Shown here: piece by piece, positions 34,138-42,252 of the stretch
Layout of the letters: each line of letters starts with the position of its first letter
Position numbering within the stretch: position 1 is the stretch's first letter
NCBI RefSeq assembly: GCF_000020005.1
Contig: NC_010718.1
Coordinates: 2,066,001-2,130,000, forward strand
Direction: 5' to 3'
Length of the DNA: 64,000 nucleotides
DNA from: Natranaerobius thermophilus JW/NM-WN-LF
GTDB taxonomy: Bacteria; Bacillota; Natranaerobiia; Natranaerobiales; Natranaerobiaceae
The notes under the pieces: model-generated
What the model saw: only the letters and a program-made list of their open reading frames with translations
What the model was told of the DNA's origin: nothing
The model's database searches: none
Translations under genes and position numbers: made by a program

Positions 34138-37100
34138 TAGACGTGATCCCTTCCTTCCTGGTTAAATAGTTCCTCATTAATTTTTTCAACAATCATATCT
34201 ATTTGTCCATCAAAAATCTTATTTAATTGCTTATAACCTCCATGTCTTTTAAATGGTTGGACTTCGAAAGCTTCTTCTGGATCCGGGCCTAGTACCTTTT
34301 CTTCTAAAAGTTGCTTTTCTATTCTTTCAAGCCATTTTTTTTGTACAGGTGGCCATGCTTTCATTCTATAGATTCTTTTCATTGCATTTTTGACTCTCTC
34401 TTCATGACTAACTAATGCATCACCCACTGTTAACTGTCTAATAAAGCTTATAATATCAGCTGCTATATCTTCATTTTTAGCATCTCTCCAAGCAGCTTGC
34501 AAGTTCTTTTCGTTATAACCTTGTTGATCAAGTTCTATTTTAAGTTTTCTTAAATCCTCTCTAGTAAGCTCCTTAGGTCTCTGACAAACTACTTTTAATG
34601 CAGGGATGTGATTTATATTTTCTTCAATAAACTGTTTAAACCCTTCTAAATAATCTTCAGGCTTTTCTGCGTTCCCATAACCCCTAGTTGTAGATAAGTG
34701 TTCATCCTTATGGTTTGAGATATACTGATATTGAGGTCTTTCACGGTTTTCATCAATGTAATTAACTATACTTTCACTTTTTTGCAACTCATTTACAATT
34801 TCTTCTGTTTCTGAGTTTTTCATCCAATCAATATATTCATCAACAGTTTTTCCGCCAGTCAATGCTTTAAAATTTTCTTTTTCTTCTTCGGTCCAATGTT
34901 TACTTTTACGTTGAATTTTTGCTTTAATTTGATCTATATGATTTTTTTGCTTATCAGTTGAGTTTATCTGTTCTAGTTCATTTACCAACTGTTTCACTGG
35001 TACATTTGGTTTTTTTACAACGGGTTTCATATCAGTATAAGGCTTTAAAGCTTCGTAAATTTCTACTGCATCAAATATATTAAAGTGATCCTTATCAATC
35101 TCATCACATCTTCTAGTTGCCCTACCTAGCATTTGTTCATATAAGATTCGTGACCGTACCCTTCGCATAAACACAAGACTACAAATAGGTGGCACATCAA
35201 CGCCTGTAGTAAGTAAATCAACAGTCACAACAATATTAGGTAAACGTTCGTTTTGAAATAATTTTATTGCTTGGAGTGGATTTTTTAGGGACCCAGTTAT
35301 TTTCATAACTGCATTGTCTTCAATTGGACCATATTTATTTTCTAATTCTTCCTTTAATATTCTTACAATTGTGTCAGCATGATCATCATTAGCAGCAAAT
35401 ATTAAAGTTTTTCCCTCTAGCTCCGGATGAATATAGTTCACGAGTTCTTTAATGACAGTTCTGTTAAAACTTTCAGTTATTACTTGTTTGTTAAATTGGG
35501 AGACATCTATTTCTACCTCATCTTCCATAACTTCTTTCTTTATATCTCCACTTTTGGCATCATAAACATCTACTTCTTCTCCAACTTGCCAATTAATCCC
35601 TTCTTTCTTTAATTTAGTATTAATTTGATATGGGGGCTCATGGTCAATTAAATAACCATCTACCACTGCTTCACGATAGGAATAGGTATATATTGGGCTC
35701 CCAAAAATTTCCACAGTATGAAGAGCTGGTGTTGCAGTAAGCCCAATTCTAACAGCATCAAAGTAATCAAGTACCTGACGATATTTACTAACATAGTCAT
35801 TATGATCTCTAAAGTATAGTTCTAGCTCTTCCATTTCGCTGTCTAAAGTATAGCCTCGATGTGCTTCATCTACCACTATACAATCATATTGATCAACTGT
35901 AGGTTTGTCCTTTTCAGGATCATTATAATATATTCTTCGCATCATTCCTTGCACAGTAGAAATATGGACTTTAGTTTCTGGATTTGGGTTAGGTGCTTTA
36001 AGAGACTGTAGCTCAAATATTTCAGTAAACGAGTTAAAACTTTCTAGCTTTGAATCTTTAAAGGCATTCTCAGCTTGCTTTCCAAGAGCGTTTCTGTCAA
36101 CTAGAAATAAAACTCTCTTAAATCTTCTGGACTTAACCAAACGGTATATTAACCCAATTGCCATTCTCGTTTTACCTGTTCCTGTTGCCATAGCTATAAG
36201 AAGACTTTGTCTTCCTTCTTCTAATCCCTTTTCAATAGCTTTTATAGCTTCTTCTTGATAGTAGCGTAATCCAAGATAATCTAACGGTTCTTCTTTCAGT
36301 TCTTTAGTTGCTTCTTCTATATTTTTCTTTGATAAATCTGTTAGTCCTTCTGGAGAGTACCAATCCTTCAGAGGCCGAGGATGATTAGTTTTCTTTCTTG
36401 CATCTAAAAACCAAATACCAGATTTGTGTTCTAGTTGCTTTAAATAAGGACGACCATTAGTAGCAAATAGAAAAGGTACTTTGTATCCGTTCCATGGACC
36501 TGATATTTCTTCATTTTCCACCTGATAGATTCGTTTGGAGTATTGCTTAGCCTGCTCTATATCAGATTGTATGTTCTTACTTTTTCGCTTAGCTTCTATA
36601 ATCCCTATAAATTGCATTCCTACAAACAAGGCATAGTCAACAGAGCCATTTTTGACAGGCCATTCAGCAATAGCAAGGTTTCGTCCCTTTTCTGGACGTA
36701 TACCCTTACTATATCGGATAGTTTCTGTATCAGCTTCCCAACCAACAGCTCTTAATTTATCATCTATAATAGTACGTGTTTCAGCTTCAGTTAATTCCAA
36801 GCCTGTGCCTAGTTGCCTGGCTTTTGTTTTTCGCTCTTTTTTCTCATCATCCCGACTAGCTTTACTTCTTAAACTATTTAATTCATTTTCTAGTTTTTTA
36901 ACCTTCTTCTCATAAGAAGATGCAATTTTCTCTAATCTTTCTCTTTCTTTTTCAAGCGATTCAAAATCTATTTTTTCAGGTTCAACATATGCAGGTGGTT
37001 CAAAATCCCATCTGCCATAAACTTGCATAAACCAAACTGATATACGAAAAGCCATCCTCAGAAGAGTTTTTGCATCATCAATATTCCCATACCCAGCATG

Positions 37101-37385
37101 AGCGGCCTTGTTTCCTATTTTTCTGATTGTATGAAATAAATCTAGCAAGTCATCTGTAAGTAAATCTTCTTTTTTCAATATGGCTAATCGAGATACTTGT
37201 TTCTGATCTTCAGGTTCTTCAAGATTTTCTACAGCAAAAATAAACTTCACTAATGTTTCTGCAAACATGCGAAGTTTAATTATTGTCGTATTGGGGTCAG
37301 TATGTAGGTTTTTTTCGGCTATCTCTCCTAATTCTGAAAGAATAGACCAGTCACCTGTTAAGAAATCAAAGTTGCTCTTTTGCAT
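34137..37385 (-). CDS. hsdR: Type I restriction endonuclease subunit R (EcoEI/EcoR124-like)
   Basis: 1082 residues. The N-terminus (1-130) is a DUF4145-type domain, followed by a coiled coil (about 140-180). The nuclease domain has SVDYALFVGMQFIGIIEAKR, the D...EAK site. Helicase motifs follow: ATGTGKTRMA (Walker A), CIVVDEAHRG, GLTATP and MLGRATRRCD. It translocates DNA and cuts far from the site when unmethylated. The C-terminus contains a QLNKIFDGQIDMIVEKINEE tail as in the EcoEI_R_C family. It starts at ATG 37385 after AGGGGGT and is the first gene of the operon. Confidence 0.95.
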   Translation of the reverse strand: MQKSNFDFLTGDWSILSELGEIAEKNLHTDPNTTIIKLRMFAETLVKFIFAVENLEEPEDQKQVSRLAILKKEDLLTDDLLDLFHTIRKIGNKAAHAGYGNIDDAKTLLRMAFRISVWFMQVYGRWDFEPPAYVEPEKIDFESLEKERERLEKIASSYEKKVKKLENELNSLRSKASRDDEKKERKTKARQLGTGLELTEAETRTIIDDKLRAVGWEADTETIRYSKGIRPEKGRNLAIAEWPVKNGSVDYALFVGMQFIGIIEAKRKSKNIQSDIEQAKQYSKRIYQVENEEISGPWNGYKVPFLFATNGRPYLKQLEHKSGIWFLDARKKTNHPRPLKDWYSPEGLTDLSKKNIEEATKELKEEPLDYLGLRYYQEEAIKAIEKGLEEGRQSLLIAMATGTGKTRMAIGLIYRLVKSRRFKRVLFLVDRNALGKQAENAFKDSKLESFNSFTEIFELQSLKAPNPNPETKVHISTVQGMMRRIYYNDPEKDKPTVDQYDCIVVDEAHRGYTLDSEMEELELYFRDHNDYVSKYRQVLDYFDAVRIGLTATPALHTVEIFGSPIYTYSYREAVVDGYLIDHEPPYQINTKLKKEGINWQVGEEVDVYDAKSGDIKKEVMEDEVEIDVSQFNKQVITESFNRTVIKELVNYIHPELEGKTLIFAANDDHADTIVRILKEELENKYGPIEDNAVMKITGSLKNPLQAIKLFQNERLPNIVVTVDLLTTGVDVPPICSLVFMRRVRSRILYEQMLGRATRRCDEIDKDHFNIFDAVEIYEALKPYTDMKPVVKKPNVPVKQLVNELEQINSTDKQKNHIDQIKAKIQRKSKHWTEEEKENFKALTGGKTVDEYIDWMKNSETEEIVNELQKSESIVNYIDENRERPQYQYISNHKDEHLSTTRGYGNAEKPEDYLEGFKQFIEENINHIPALKVVCQRPKELTREDLRKLKIELDQQGYNEKNLQAAWRDAKNEDIAADIISFIRQLTVGDALVSHEERVKNAMKRIYRMKAWPPVQKKWLERIEKQLLEEKVLGPDPEEAFEVQPFKRHGGYKQLNKIFDGQIDMIVEKINEELFNQEGRDHV

Positions 37386-37420
37386 GAAATACCCCCTACA
37401 AGGGTTATATGTATATAAAT

Positions 37421-37450
37421 ATTATAACATATATTTACAAATAATAACAA
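37421..37450 (-). promoter_or_regulatory. Promoter of the hsd operon
   Basis: Minus strand TTGTTA (37450-37445) and TATAAT (37426-37421), 18-base spacer, about 35 bp before the hsdR ATG. It lies just inside the right-end binding sites and an insulating terminator. Confidence 0.65.
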
Positions 37451-37455
37451 TTAAT

Positions 37456-37490
37456 AAAAAAACCCATGGAAGTAATTACCATGAGTTTTT
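37456..37490 (-). terminator. Rho-independent terminator inside the right end
   Basis: Minus-strand hairpin AAAAACTCATGG / CCATGGGTTTTT with one mismatch, followed by seven T residues. It stops transcription coming from ssrA before it reaches the hsd promoter. Confidence 0.8.
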
Positions 37491-37558
37491 GAAGTAAAAG
37501 TTTGCCACCTCTATTTTGAAGTAAAAGTTTGCCGCTGCGGCAAACTTATGGTTCAAGT
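37487..37558. repeat. Right-end array of three 20-bp putative TnsB binding sites
   Basis: Two exact copies of TTTTGAAGTAAAAGTTTGCC lie at 37487-37506 and 37514-37533 (period 27) on the plus strand. A third site, ACTTGAACCATAAGTTTGCC, is on the minus strand at 37558-37539 and starts in the terminal repeat. The outer site matches the left-end orientation (inverted), while the inner two face it. This differs from classical Tn7, whose right-end sites are all tandem. Confidence 0.78.
37525..37547 (-). terminator. Right-end hairpin that may replace the ssrA terminator
   Basis: Back-to-back binding sites create AAGTTTGCCGC / GCGGCAAACTT, followed on the minus strand by TTTT. The retained ssrA terminator arm (minus AAAAAGTTTGCCG) could also pair with the same CGGCAAACTTTT strand. 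Either fold would give a terminator downstream of ssrA. Confidence 0.5.
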
Positions 37559-37562
37559 CACA

Positions 37563-37567
37563 GTAGC
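37563..37567. repeat. Target-site duplication GTAGC (right copy)
   Basis: Identical to 17298-17302 and directly abutting the right terminal ACA. Confidence 0.9.
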
Positions 37568-37579
37568 GGCAAACTTTTT
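37567..37579. terminator. Right half of the ssrA terminator, split by transposon insertion
   Basis: CGGCAAACTTTTT, exact complement of 17283-17295; it lies 12 bp beyond the tmRNA 3' end. Its partner is now 20 kb away. Confidence 0.8.
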
Positions 37580-37591
37580 AGCTATTTTGTC

Positions 37592-37950
37592 TGGTGGAGG
37601 CGGGGGGAATTGAACCCCCGTCCGGAGATGCCCAAGCAAGAGGCTCTACGAGCGTAGCCTCTAATTTTTGATTTCGCTTTACAAGGCTCCTAGAGGCGGG
37701 ATCCTTGTAAAGCTAGCCTCAATTGGTTTCCCGGAACGAGCGAGGCAACTCACACCGGTATCCTGCTAGGGTTGGCGCCCGGTCTCGTTCCCGCAGGAAA
37801 GGAACGAGTGGACGTGCTACGTTAATTTACGCAGCAGCTAAAGCGTAATCTTCGTCGGCATTTAAATTTACGATCCATGTTTTATCCAGGCCATGGTCCT
37901 GGGCTCGCTCCTCTTACTCCAACATCCCCGTCGAATCCAAGCTCGCCCCC
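37592..37950 (-). ncRNA. ssrA: Transfer-messenger RNA (tmRNA)
   Basis: A 359-nt gene. The 5' end GGGGGCGAGCTTGGATTCGA and the 3' end GGTTCAATTCCCCCCGCCTC followed by CACCA fold into the tRNA-like domain, with acceptor GGGGGCG pairing to CGCCTCC. The CCA is encoded. The tag reading frame ends NLNADEDYALAAA before TAA (codons around 37870-37830). The RNA rescues stalled ribosomes with SmpB, whose gene lies directly upstream. Its 3' region is the likely target recognised by the transposon. Confidence 0.97.
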
Positions 37951-38003
37951 ATGTTTTAGTTGTTTAAATGCCTTCATGCCGGGTTCATCCCCAGCATCAA
38001 TAA

Positions 38004-38032
38004 TATATAACAAATTACAACTTTAATGTCAA
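38004..38032 (-). promoter_or_regulatory. ssrA promoter
   Basis: Minus strand TTGACA (38032-38027), 17-base spacer, TATATA (38009-38004). The -35 box overlaps the smpB stop codon. A leader of about 45 nt would be removed by 5' processing. Confidence 0.78.
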
Positions 38033-38493
38033 TATTTTTGCTTTTCTTTTAGAGCCTTTTCCATCTCTCTTTCCATGGTCTTTCGCTTGATGCTTTCTCG
38101 TTTATCGTGTTTTTGTTTACCCTTGGCAAGAGCCAATTCAACCTTTATTATTCCATCCTTCACGTAAAAAGTCAGGGGAATTAAAGTGTATCTTCGCTGT
38201 TGAGTGAGACCGAGTAATCGTTTGATCTCTCGTTTGTGAAGGAGAAGTTTTCTCGTTCTGGTGGGCTCGTGATTGAATTGATTCCCTTCATTGTAGTGAC
38301 TTATATGAACATTATACAGGAAAATCTCGCCCTTTTCAATCTTAGCAAAACCGTCCTTCAAATTTACACTGCGATTTTTACAGGATTTCACTTCTGTCCC
38401 TTTAAGTTCAATACCAGCTTCATAGCGTTCTTCAATGAAAAACTCGTGTTCTGCCTTTCTATTGCGTGCTAAGACCATTACATCTTCTGCCAT
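38029..38493 (-). CDS. smpB: SsrA-binding protein
   Basis: 154 residues from ATG 38493 (AGGAGG seven bases upstream; an ATG six codons earlier overlaps the ribosome site). Conserved stretches include ARNRKAEHEFFIEERYEAGI, ELKGTEVKSCKNRSVNLKDG, YNVHISHYNEGNQFNHEPTR and the basic C-terminal tail KGKQKHDKRESIKRK. It binds the tRNA-like domain of tmRNA and brings it to stalled ribosomes. The adjacent smpB-ssrA pair is the usual arrangement. Confidence 0.97.
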   Translation of the reverse strand: MAEDVMVLARNRKAEHEFFIEERYEAGIELKGTEVKSCKNRSVNLKDGFAKIEKGEIFLYNVHISHYNEGNQFNHEPTRTRKLLLHKREIKRLLGLTQQRRYTLIPLTFYVKDGIIKVELALAKGKQKHDKRESIKRKTMEREMEKALKEKQKY

Positions 38494-38604
38494 ACTATCG
38501 CCTCCTGGCATACTCTGAATTGTTTCCGAAATTATATTATATTAATTAAGAACGAATTAGTCAAAATTCCTAGTTCTTAGCCCAAGCAAATTATAAAATG
38601 ACTT

Positions 38605-39420
38605 TTATAGTGGCACTTCATAGGCCTGTCTGTTTTTAAAGCCGACAACAGTGTTAACACCCATTTCTTTTAAATACCCAACTATTTCTGAATTACTGTA
38701 GCCAACTTCGTCGGGGTGATGAGCATCAGAACCAATGGTTAAGGGTACATTATGAGAAATTAGTTTGTTTAAAAAGTCCTCTGCGGGGTATATTTCTTCA
38801 ACTGGAGCTCTTAAACCGCCAGTATTTATTTCCACAACCTGCTGTTTTTGAGCGAACAACCTGGCTAATTCTAAATAAAACTCCTGTAGTTCTTTAACTG
38901 AATTTTCACCTTCAGGAACGTAACCATGTTTTTTAATCACGTCTACATGACCTATAATATCGAATTCCTCACTATTTGTCATGGTTTTGATTTCATCAAA
39001 ATATTTACAGTAAATGTCTATTAAAGAGTTTTTTTGGTAGAATGTTAGGTTTTTGGGATGAGATACGTCCTTTCCTTCTAAAAAGTGAATAGAGCCTATC
39101 ACATAGTCCCAGTCGTATTCTTCTAAAATGCGGTTATAACCTAATTTTAAATCCCTAAAATAATCCATTTCGGTACCTAACCTAACTGTAATTTGGGATT
39201 CATAGCGCCGAGCTACCTCTTTTACTTCATTGACATACGTTTGCAAATCCTGATACAGCATAGAAGATATGTCTTCCGAAGGTACATTTAATACATCCAT
39301 GGGATAATGGTCACTGATCCCGATCTCGGTCAATCCTCTTTCAATGGCCTTTAAAACATAATCTTCAATATTCCCTTCTGCATGACCACATCTCCAAGTA
39401 TGAGTATGATAGTCTATCAA
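38605..39420 (-). CDS. hisJ: PHP-family histidinol-phosphatase
   Basis: 271 residues. Metal-binding motifs of the PHP fold are visible: DYHTHTWRCGHA at the N-terminus, ISDHYPMD, GTEMDYF, DIIGHVDVIKKHGY and GSDAHHPDEVGY. It dephosphorylates histidinol phosphate, the eighth step of histidine synthesis. I prefer TTG 39420 (AAGGGGTGAG upstream), which opens MIDYHTHTW. An ATG at 39480 overlaps hisIE and lacks a ribosome site. It is the last gene of the his operon. Confidence 0.88.
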   Translation of the reverse strand: MIDYHTHTWRCGHAEGNIEDYVLKAIERGLTEIGISDHYPMDVLNVPSEDISSMLYQDLQTYVNEVKEVARRYESQITVRLGTEMDYFRDLKLGYNRILEEYDWDYVIGSIHFLEGKDVSHPKNLTFYQKNSLIDIYCKYFDEIKTMTNSEEFDIIGHVDVIKKHGYVPEGENSVKELQEFYLELARLFAQKQQVVEINTGGLRAPVEEIYPAEDFLNKLISHNVPLTIGSDAHHPDEVGYSNSEIVGYLKEMGVNTVVGFKNRQAYEVPL

Positions 39421-39466
39421 AAACTCACCCCTTGTTTTAAATATTAGAGCACCGGTTTTCTTTTCG

Positions 39467-40102
39467 TTATCTGTCGGCATGTCTATTGTGGAGTTCTTGT
39501 AAAACTTCCGATAAATCCACTTGAAAATACTTTAATGCTAGTAATGTATGAAAAATCAAATCCGCAGATTCGTGGATGATTTCTTTTTTATCTTCGTCTT
39601 TACAGGCAGTTACCAACTCGGTGGCTTCTTCTCCAACTTTTTTTAGGACCTGATTCTCTCCTTTATTAGTAAGTTTAATTATATAAGAATTATCCGGTTG
39701 CTCTTCTAAACGCTGTTCAATTAGTTGGTTAAGAGTATTCAAAATGCCATTACTACTTCTATCATCAAATCTGTAATTCCTGCTATCATCTGTTCTTGTA
39801 ACTTCATTGAAAAAACAACTGGTCTCACCTGTGTGACATGCAGGTCCTTGAGGTTCAACCAAGGCAAGTAAAGTATCTTTGTCACAATCGAGTTTCAAAG
39901 AAGTGACTATGAGTGTGTTTCCTGAACTTTCCCCCTTCTGCCACAATCTTTGTTTACTCCGACTCCAAAACCATAAAGAGCCTGATTCCCTGGTCTTTTC
40001 AAAGGCTTCTTGACTCATGTATGCAAGCATTAATACTTCTCCAGTATTGGCATCCTGGGCAATACAAGGTATCAATCCATCTTGAGAAAAATTTACATTC
40101 AT
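39467..40102 (-). CDS. hisIE: Bifunctional phosphoribosyl-AMP cyclohydrolase / phosphoribosyl-ATP pyrophosphatase
   Basis: 211 residues. The HisI half (1-115) has [35 protein letters not shown], the metal site LDCDKDTLL and [13 protein letters not shown]. The HisE half (from about 118) has [20 protein letters not shown] and [13 protein letters not shown]. It catalyses steps 2 and 3 of histidine synthesis. Its start overlaps hisF by 4 bp. Confidence 0.95.
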   Translation of the reverse strand: MNVNFSQDGLIPCIAQDANTGEVLMLAYMSQEAFEKTRESGSLWFWSRSKQRLWQKGESSGNTLIVTSLKLDCDKDTLLALVEPQGPACHTGETSCFFNEVTRTDDSRNYRFDDRSSNGILNTLNQLIEQRLEEQPDNSYIIKLTNKGENQVLKKVGEEATELVTACKDEDKKEIIHESADLIFHTLLALKYFQVDLSEVLQELHNRHADR

Positions 40103-40854
40103 AATCGAACCTCAACTCCCTTCTCACTAAGATAGTTCTTCAACTCTTTGACAGATATTTCTTCAAAGTGAAAAACTGAGGCTGCTAGGGCTCCACTAGC
40201 CTGTCCCTTATGGAACACATTGTAAAAGTCTTCTATAGTACCGGCACCTCCTGAAGCTATTACAGGAATATTACTTACCCGAGCGACCTGATTGATGATA
40301 TCATTATCATAACCATTTTTCCCTCCATCATGATCGATACTGGTCAACAAGATTTCTCCTGCACCTCTATATTTCACCTCTTTTACCCAATCCATTAATG
40401 GTATGCCGGTATTTTTCGTACCACCATTGATAAATACCTGATAACCTTCCTCGGTCTTTTTGGTATCAATGGCAACTACAATACACTGGCTTCCAAAACG
40501 ATCACTACCCTGACTGATTAATTCCGGGTTTTTGACAGCTGCAGAATTAATAGACACTTTGTCAGCACCTGCTTGCAATAATCTTCTCATATCGTCTACC
40601 GTTTTAATTCCTCCACCTACAGTAAAGGGAATAAAAACATTTTTGGCAGTTTTCTCAACTACTTCTAACATGGTCCCCCTATCTTCAATAGATGCTGTAA
40701 TATCTAAAAAAACCAGCTCATCGGCACCTTCCCGGTCGTACTTTTGAGCAAGTTCTACCGGGTCACCGGCTAATTTTAATTCATTAAATTTTACACCCTT
40801 GACTACTTGTCCATCTTTGACATCAAGACAAGGTATTATTCTTTTAGCTAGCAA
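40099..40854 (-). CDS. hisF: Imidazole glycerol phosphate synthase cyclase subunit
   Basis: 251 residues, (beta/alpha)8 barrel. It begins [20 protein letters not shown] and has catalytic Asp in CLDVKDG and in [15 protein letters not shown]; phosphate loops are GGGIKTVDD and [10 protein letters not shown]. With HisH it makes IGP and AICAR. The start is TTG 40854 because GAGGTG lies six bases upstream, and it gives the classic [12 protein letters not shown] beginning. Confidence 0.96.
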   Translation of the reverse strand: MLAKRIIPCLDVKDGQVVKGVKFNELKLAGDPVELAQKYDREGADELVFLDITASIEDRGTMLEVVEKTAKNVFIPFTVGGGIKTVDDMRRLLQAGADKVSINSAAVKNPELISQGSDRFGSQCIVVAIDTKKTEEGYQVFINGGTKNTGIPLMDWVKEVKYRGAGEILLTSIDHDGGKNGYDNDIINQVARVSNIPVIASGGAGTIEDFYNVFHKGQASGALAASVFHFEEISVKELKNYLSEKGVEVRL

Positions 40855-40864
40855 TAAAATCACC

Positions 40865-41605
40865 TCATTTTCTAATGGTTTCCAGTGCCCCTTGTAAATC
40901 TATTTTCCCTTCATATAAAGCTTTTCCCAGGATCACTCCTGCTAAGTTGTGTGCAATTTCATTTTGTAGCTTTTGGATTCGATTTATATCTTCTAAAGAA
41001 GACATCCCTCCGGATAAAACTAAATCCAGTTCAGTAAAAATCGCTAGTTCTTTAAATAACTCCAGGTTCGGCCCTTGAAGTTTTCCATCTTTAGAGATAT
41101 CCGTTAAAATAACTCGTGGTACACCCAGTTCGGTCAATTCACTTAAATAATCGTAAGTTTTTGTGTCCGAAACATTGACCCAACCTTCTGTAGCCACTTT
41201 ACCACCTTTAATATCCACTCCAACTATTATATTTTTATGAAATAACTCTAAAGCTGATTGTAAAAAGTCCCTGTCATTGTAAGCTTTAGTACCAAGTATA
41301 ACTTGGTCAACGCCCATATTAACCAGTCTTTCTATAGCTTCAATTGATCTAATTCCTCCACCTACTTGGACTGGAATCGATACTTTATTTGCTATTTTTT
41401 CGATAATAGTGGAATTTTTAACACTTCCTTGAAAGGCTCCTTCTAAGTCTACCAGGTGCAATCTAGAGGCGCCTTGTTCTTGAAAATGTCTGGCCATGTC
41501 TGAAGGGTTATCACTATACACTTTTTTCGAGCCCAATTCCCCTTCAGTTAACCTGACACATTCTCCTTCGTATAAATCAATTGCAGGTATCAATTCTAAA
41601 CTCAA
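40865..41605 (-). CDS. hisA: ProFAR isomerase
   Basis: 246 residues, barrel related to His[21 protein letters not shown] opens it with the catalytic Asp. [14 protein letters not shown] and the second catalytic Asp in [15 protein letters not shown] are present. It isomerises 5'-ProFAR to PRFAR. It overlaps hisH by 4 bp and precedes hisF by 10 bp. Confidence 0.96.
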   Translation of the reverse strand: MSLELIPAIDLYEGECVRLTEGELGSKKVYSDNPSDMARHFQEQGASRLHLVDLEGAFQGSVKNSTIIEKIANKVSIPVQVGGGIRSIEAIERLVNMGVDQVILGTKAYNDRDFLQSALELFHKNIIVGVDIKGGKVATEGWVNVSDTKTYDYLSELTELGVPRVILTDISKDGKLQGPNLELFKELAIFTELDLVLSGGMSSLEDINRIQKLQNEIAHNLAGVILGKALYEGKIDLQGALETIRK

Positions 41606-42222
41606 CCCATCATCCCTCCAAACACTTTCAAGATAGATAACCCGGCATGACTGCTTTTTTCCGGGTGAAACTGTACACCCAATATATTATCTTGGCCCAC
41701 AATACTGGGAAAAGATTCATAGTAACTCGTCTGTCCAATCAGCACATCTTCTGATAGCTGATCTAATTCGGCTCTATAAGAATGTACAAAATAAAAATAT
41801 TCTCCATCAATATGATCAAAAACGGGATGGGAATTAGAAATATTAACTTGATTCCAGCCAACATGTGGAACCATCACGTCCTGGGGGAATTTAGTTATCC
41901 GACCATCAATCAAAGCCAGTCCAGGGGTCGCATTTCTCTCTGCATCCCCTTCTTCACCTTCTGTGAACAATAACTGCATCCCCAGGCATATCCCCAGCAA
42001 GGGGACACCAGCCTTAACCCGTTCCCTGATAATATCTTGAAAGCCTTGCTCTTTCAGCATGCTCATACCTTCTTTGAAGGAACCTACTCCAGGTAATATC
42101 AGGGCGGAATAGTTAGTTAATTTCTCAGGTGAATCAGTGATTTCACTGTTTATTTCCAAATAATCCAAAGCATTTTTTACACTAAATAAATTCCCGACAC
42201 CGTAATCAATAATTCCAATCAT
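41602..42222 (-). CDS. hisH: Imidazole glycerol phosphate synthase glutaminase subunit
   Basis: 206 residues, class I glutamine amidotransferase. The nucleophile Cys is in LLGICLGMQLLF, and the His-x-Glu pair is in GVQFHPEKSS near the C-terminus. IDYGVGNLFSVKNAL opens the protein. It supplies ammonia to HisF through the barrel. It is placed between hisB and hisA. Confidence 0.96.
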   Translation of the reverse strand: MIGIIDYGVGNLFSVKNALDYLEINSEITDSPEKLTNYSALILPGVGSFKEGMSMLKEQGFQDIIRERVKAGVPLLGICLGMQLLFTEGEEGDAERNATPGLALIDGRITKFPQDVMVPHVGWNQVNISNSHPVFDHIDGEYFYFVHSYRAELDQLSEDVLIGQTSYYESFPSIVGQDNILGVQFHPEKSSHAGLSILKVFGGMMG

Positions 42223-42252
42223 TGTACCACCCCATTTACATTTGCGTCCGGT

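Larger units (their letters stand above)
17303..37562. mobile_element. Tn7-like transposon in the ssrA terminator, with R-M cargo
   Basis: Length is 20,260 bp. The ends are inverted TGTGACTTGAACC (17303-17315) and GGTTCAAGTCACA (37550-37562), starting TGT and ending ACA as in Tn7, and flanked by GTAGC direct repeats. Seven subterminal 20-bp repeats lie inside. The minus-strand transposition genes are tniQ, tnsAB (fusion) and tnsC. Cargo is a DUF2321 gene, a broken three-gene operon, an HTH regulator and a type I R-M operon. The right end lies 29 bp beyond the 3' CCA of ssrA. Two IS3-family copies interrupt it, one in tniQ, so it is probably not mobile now. No CRISPR array or cas genes are seen. 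Confidence 0.9.

Noticed and set aside
17303-37562. CRISPR array or guide-like repeats linked to TniQ
   Set aside because: No regularly spaced repeats of 28-37 bp and no cas-like proteins were seen anywhere in the element.
37592-37620. Tyrosine-integrase island using the ssrA 3' end as attachment site
   Set aside because: No copy of the tmRNA 3' end (GGTTCAATTCCC) occurs near 17.3 kb and no tyrosine integrase gene is present.
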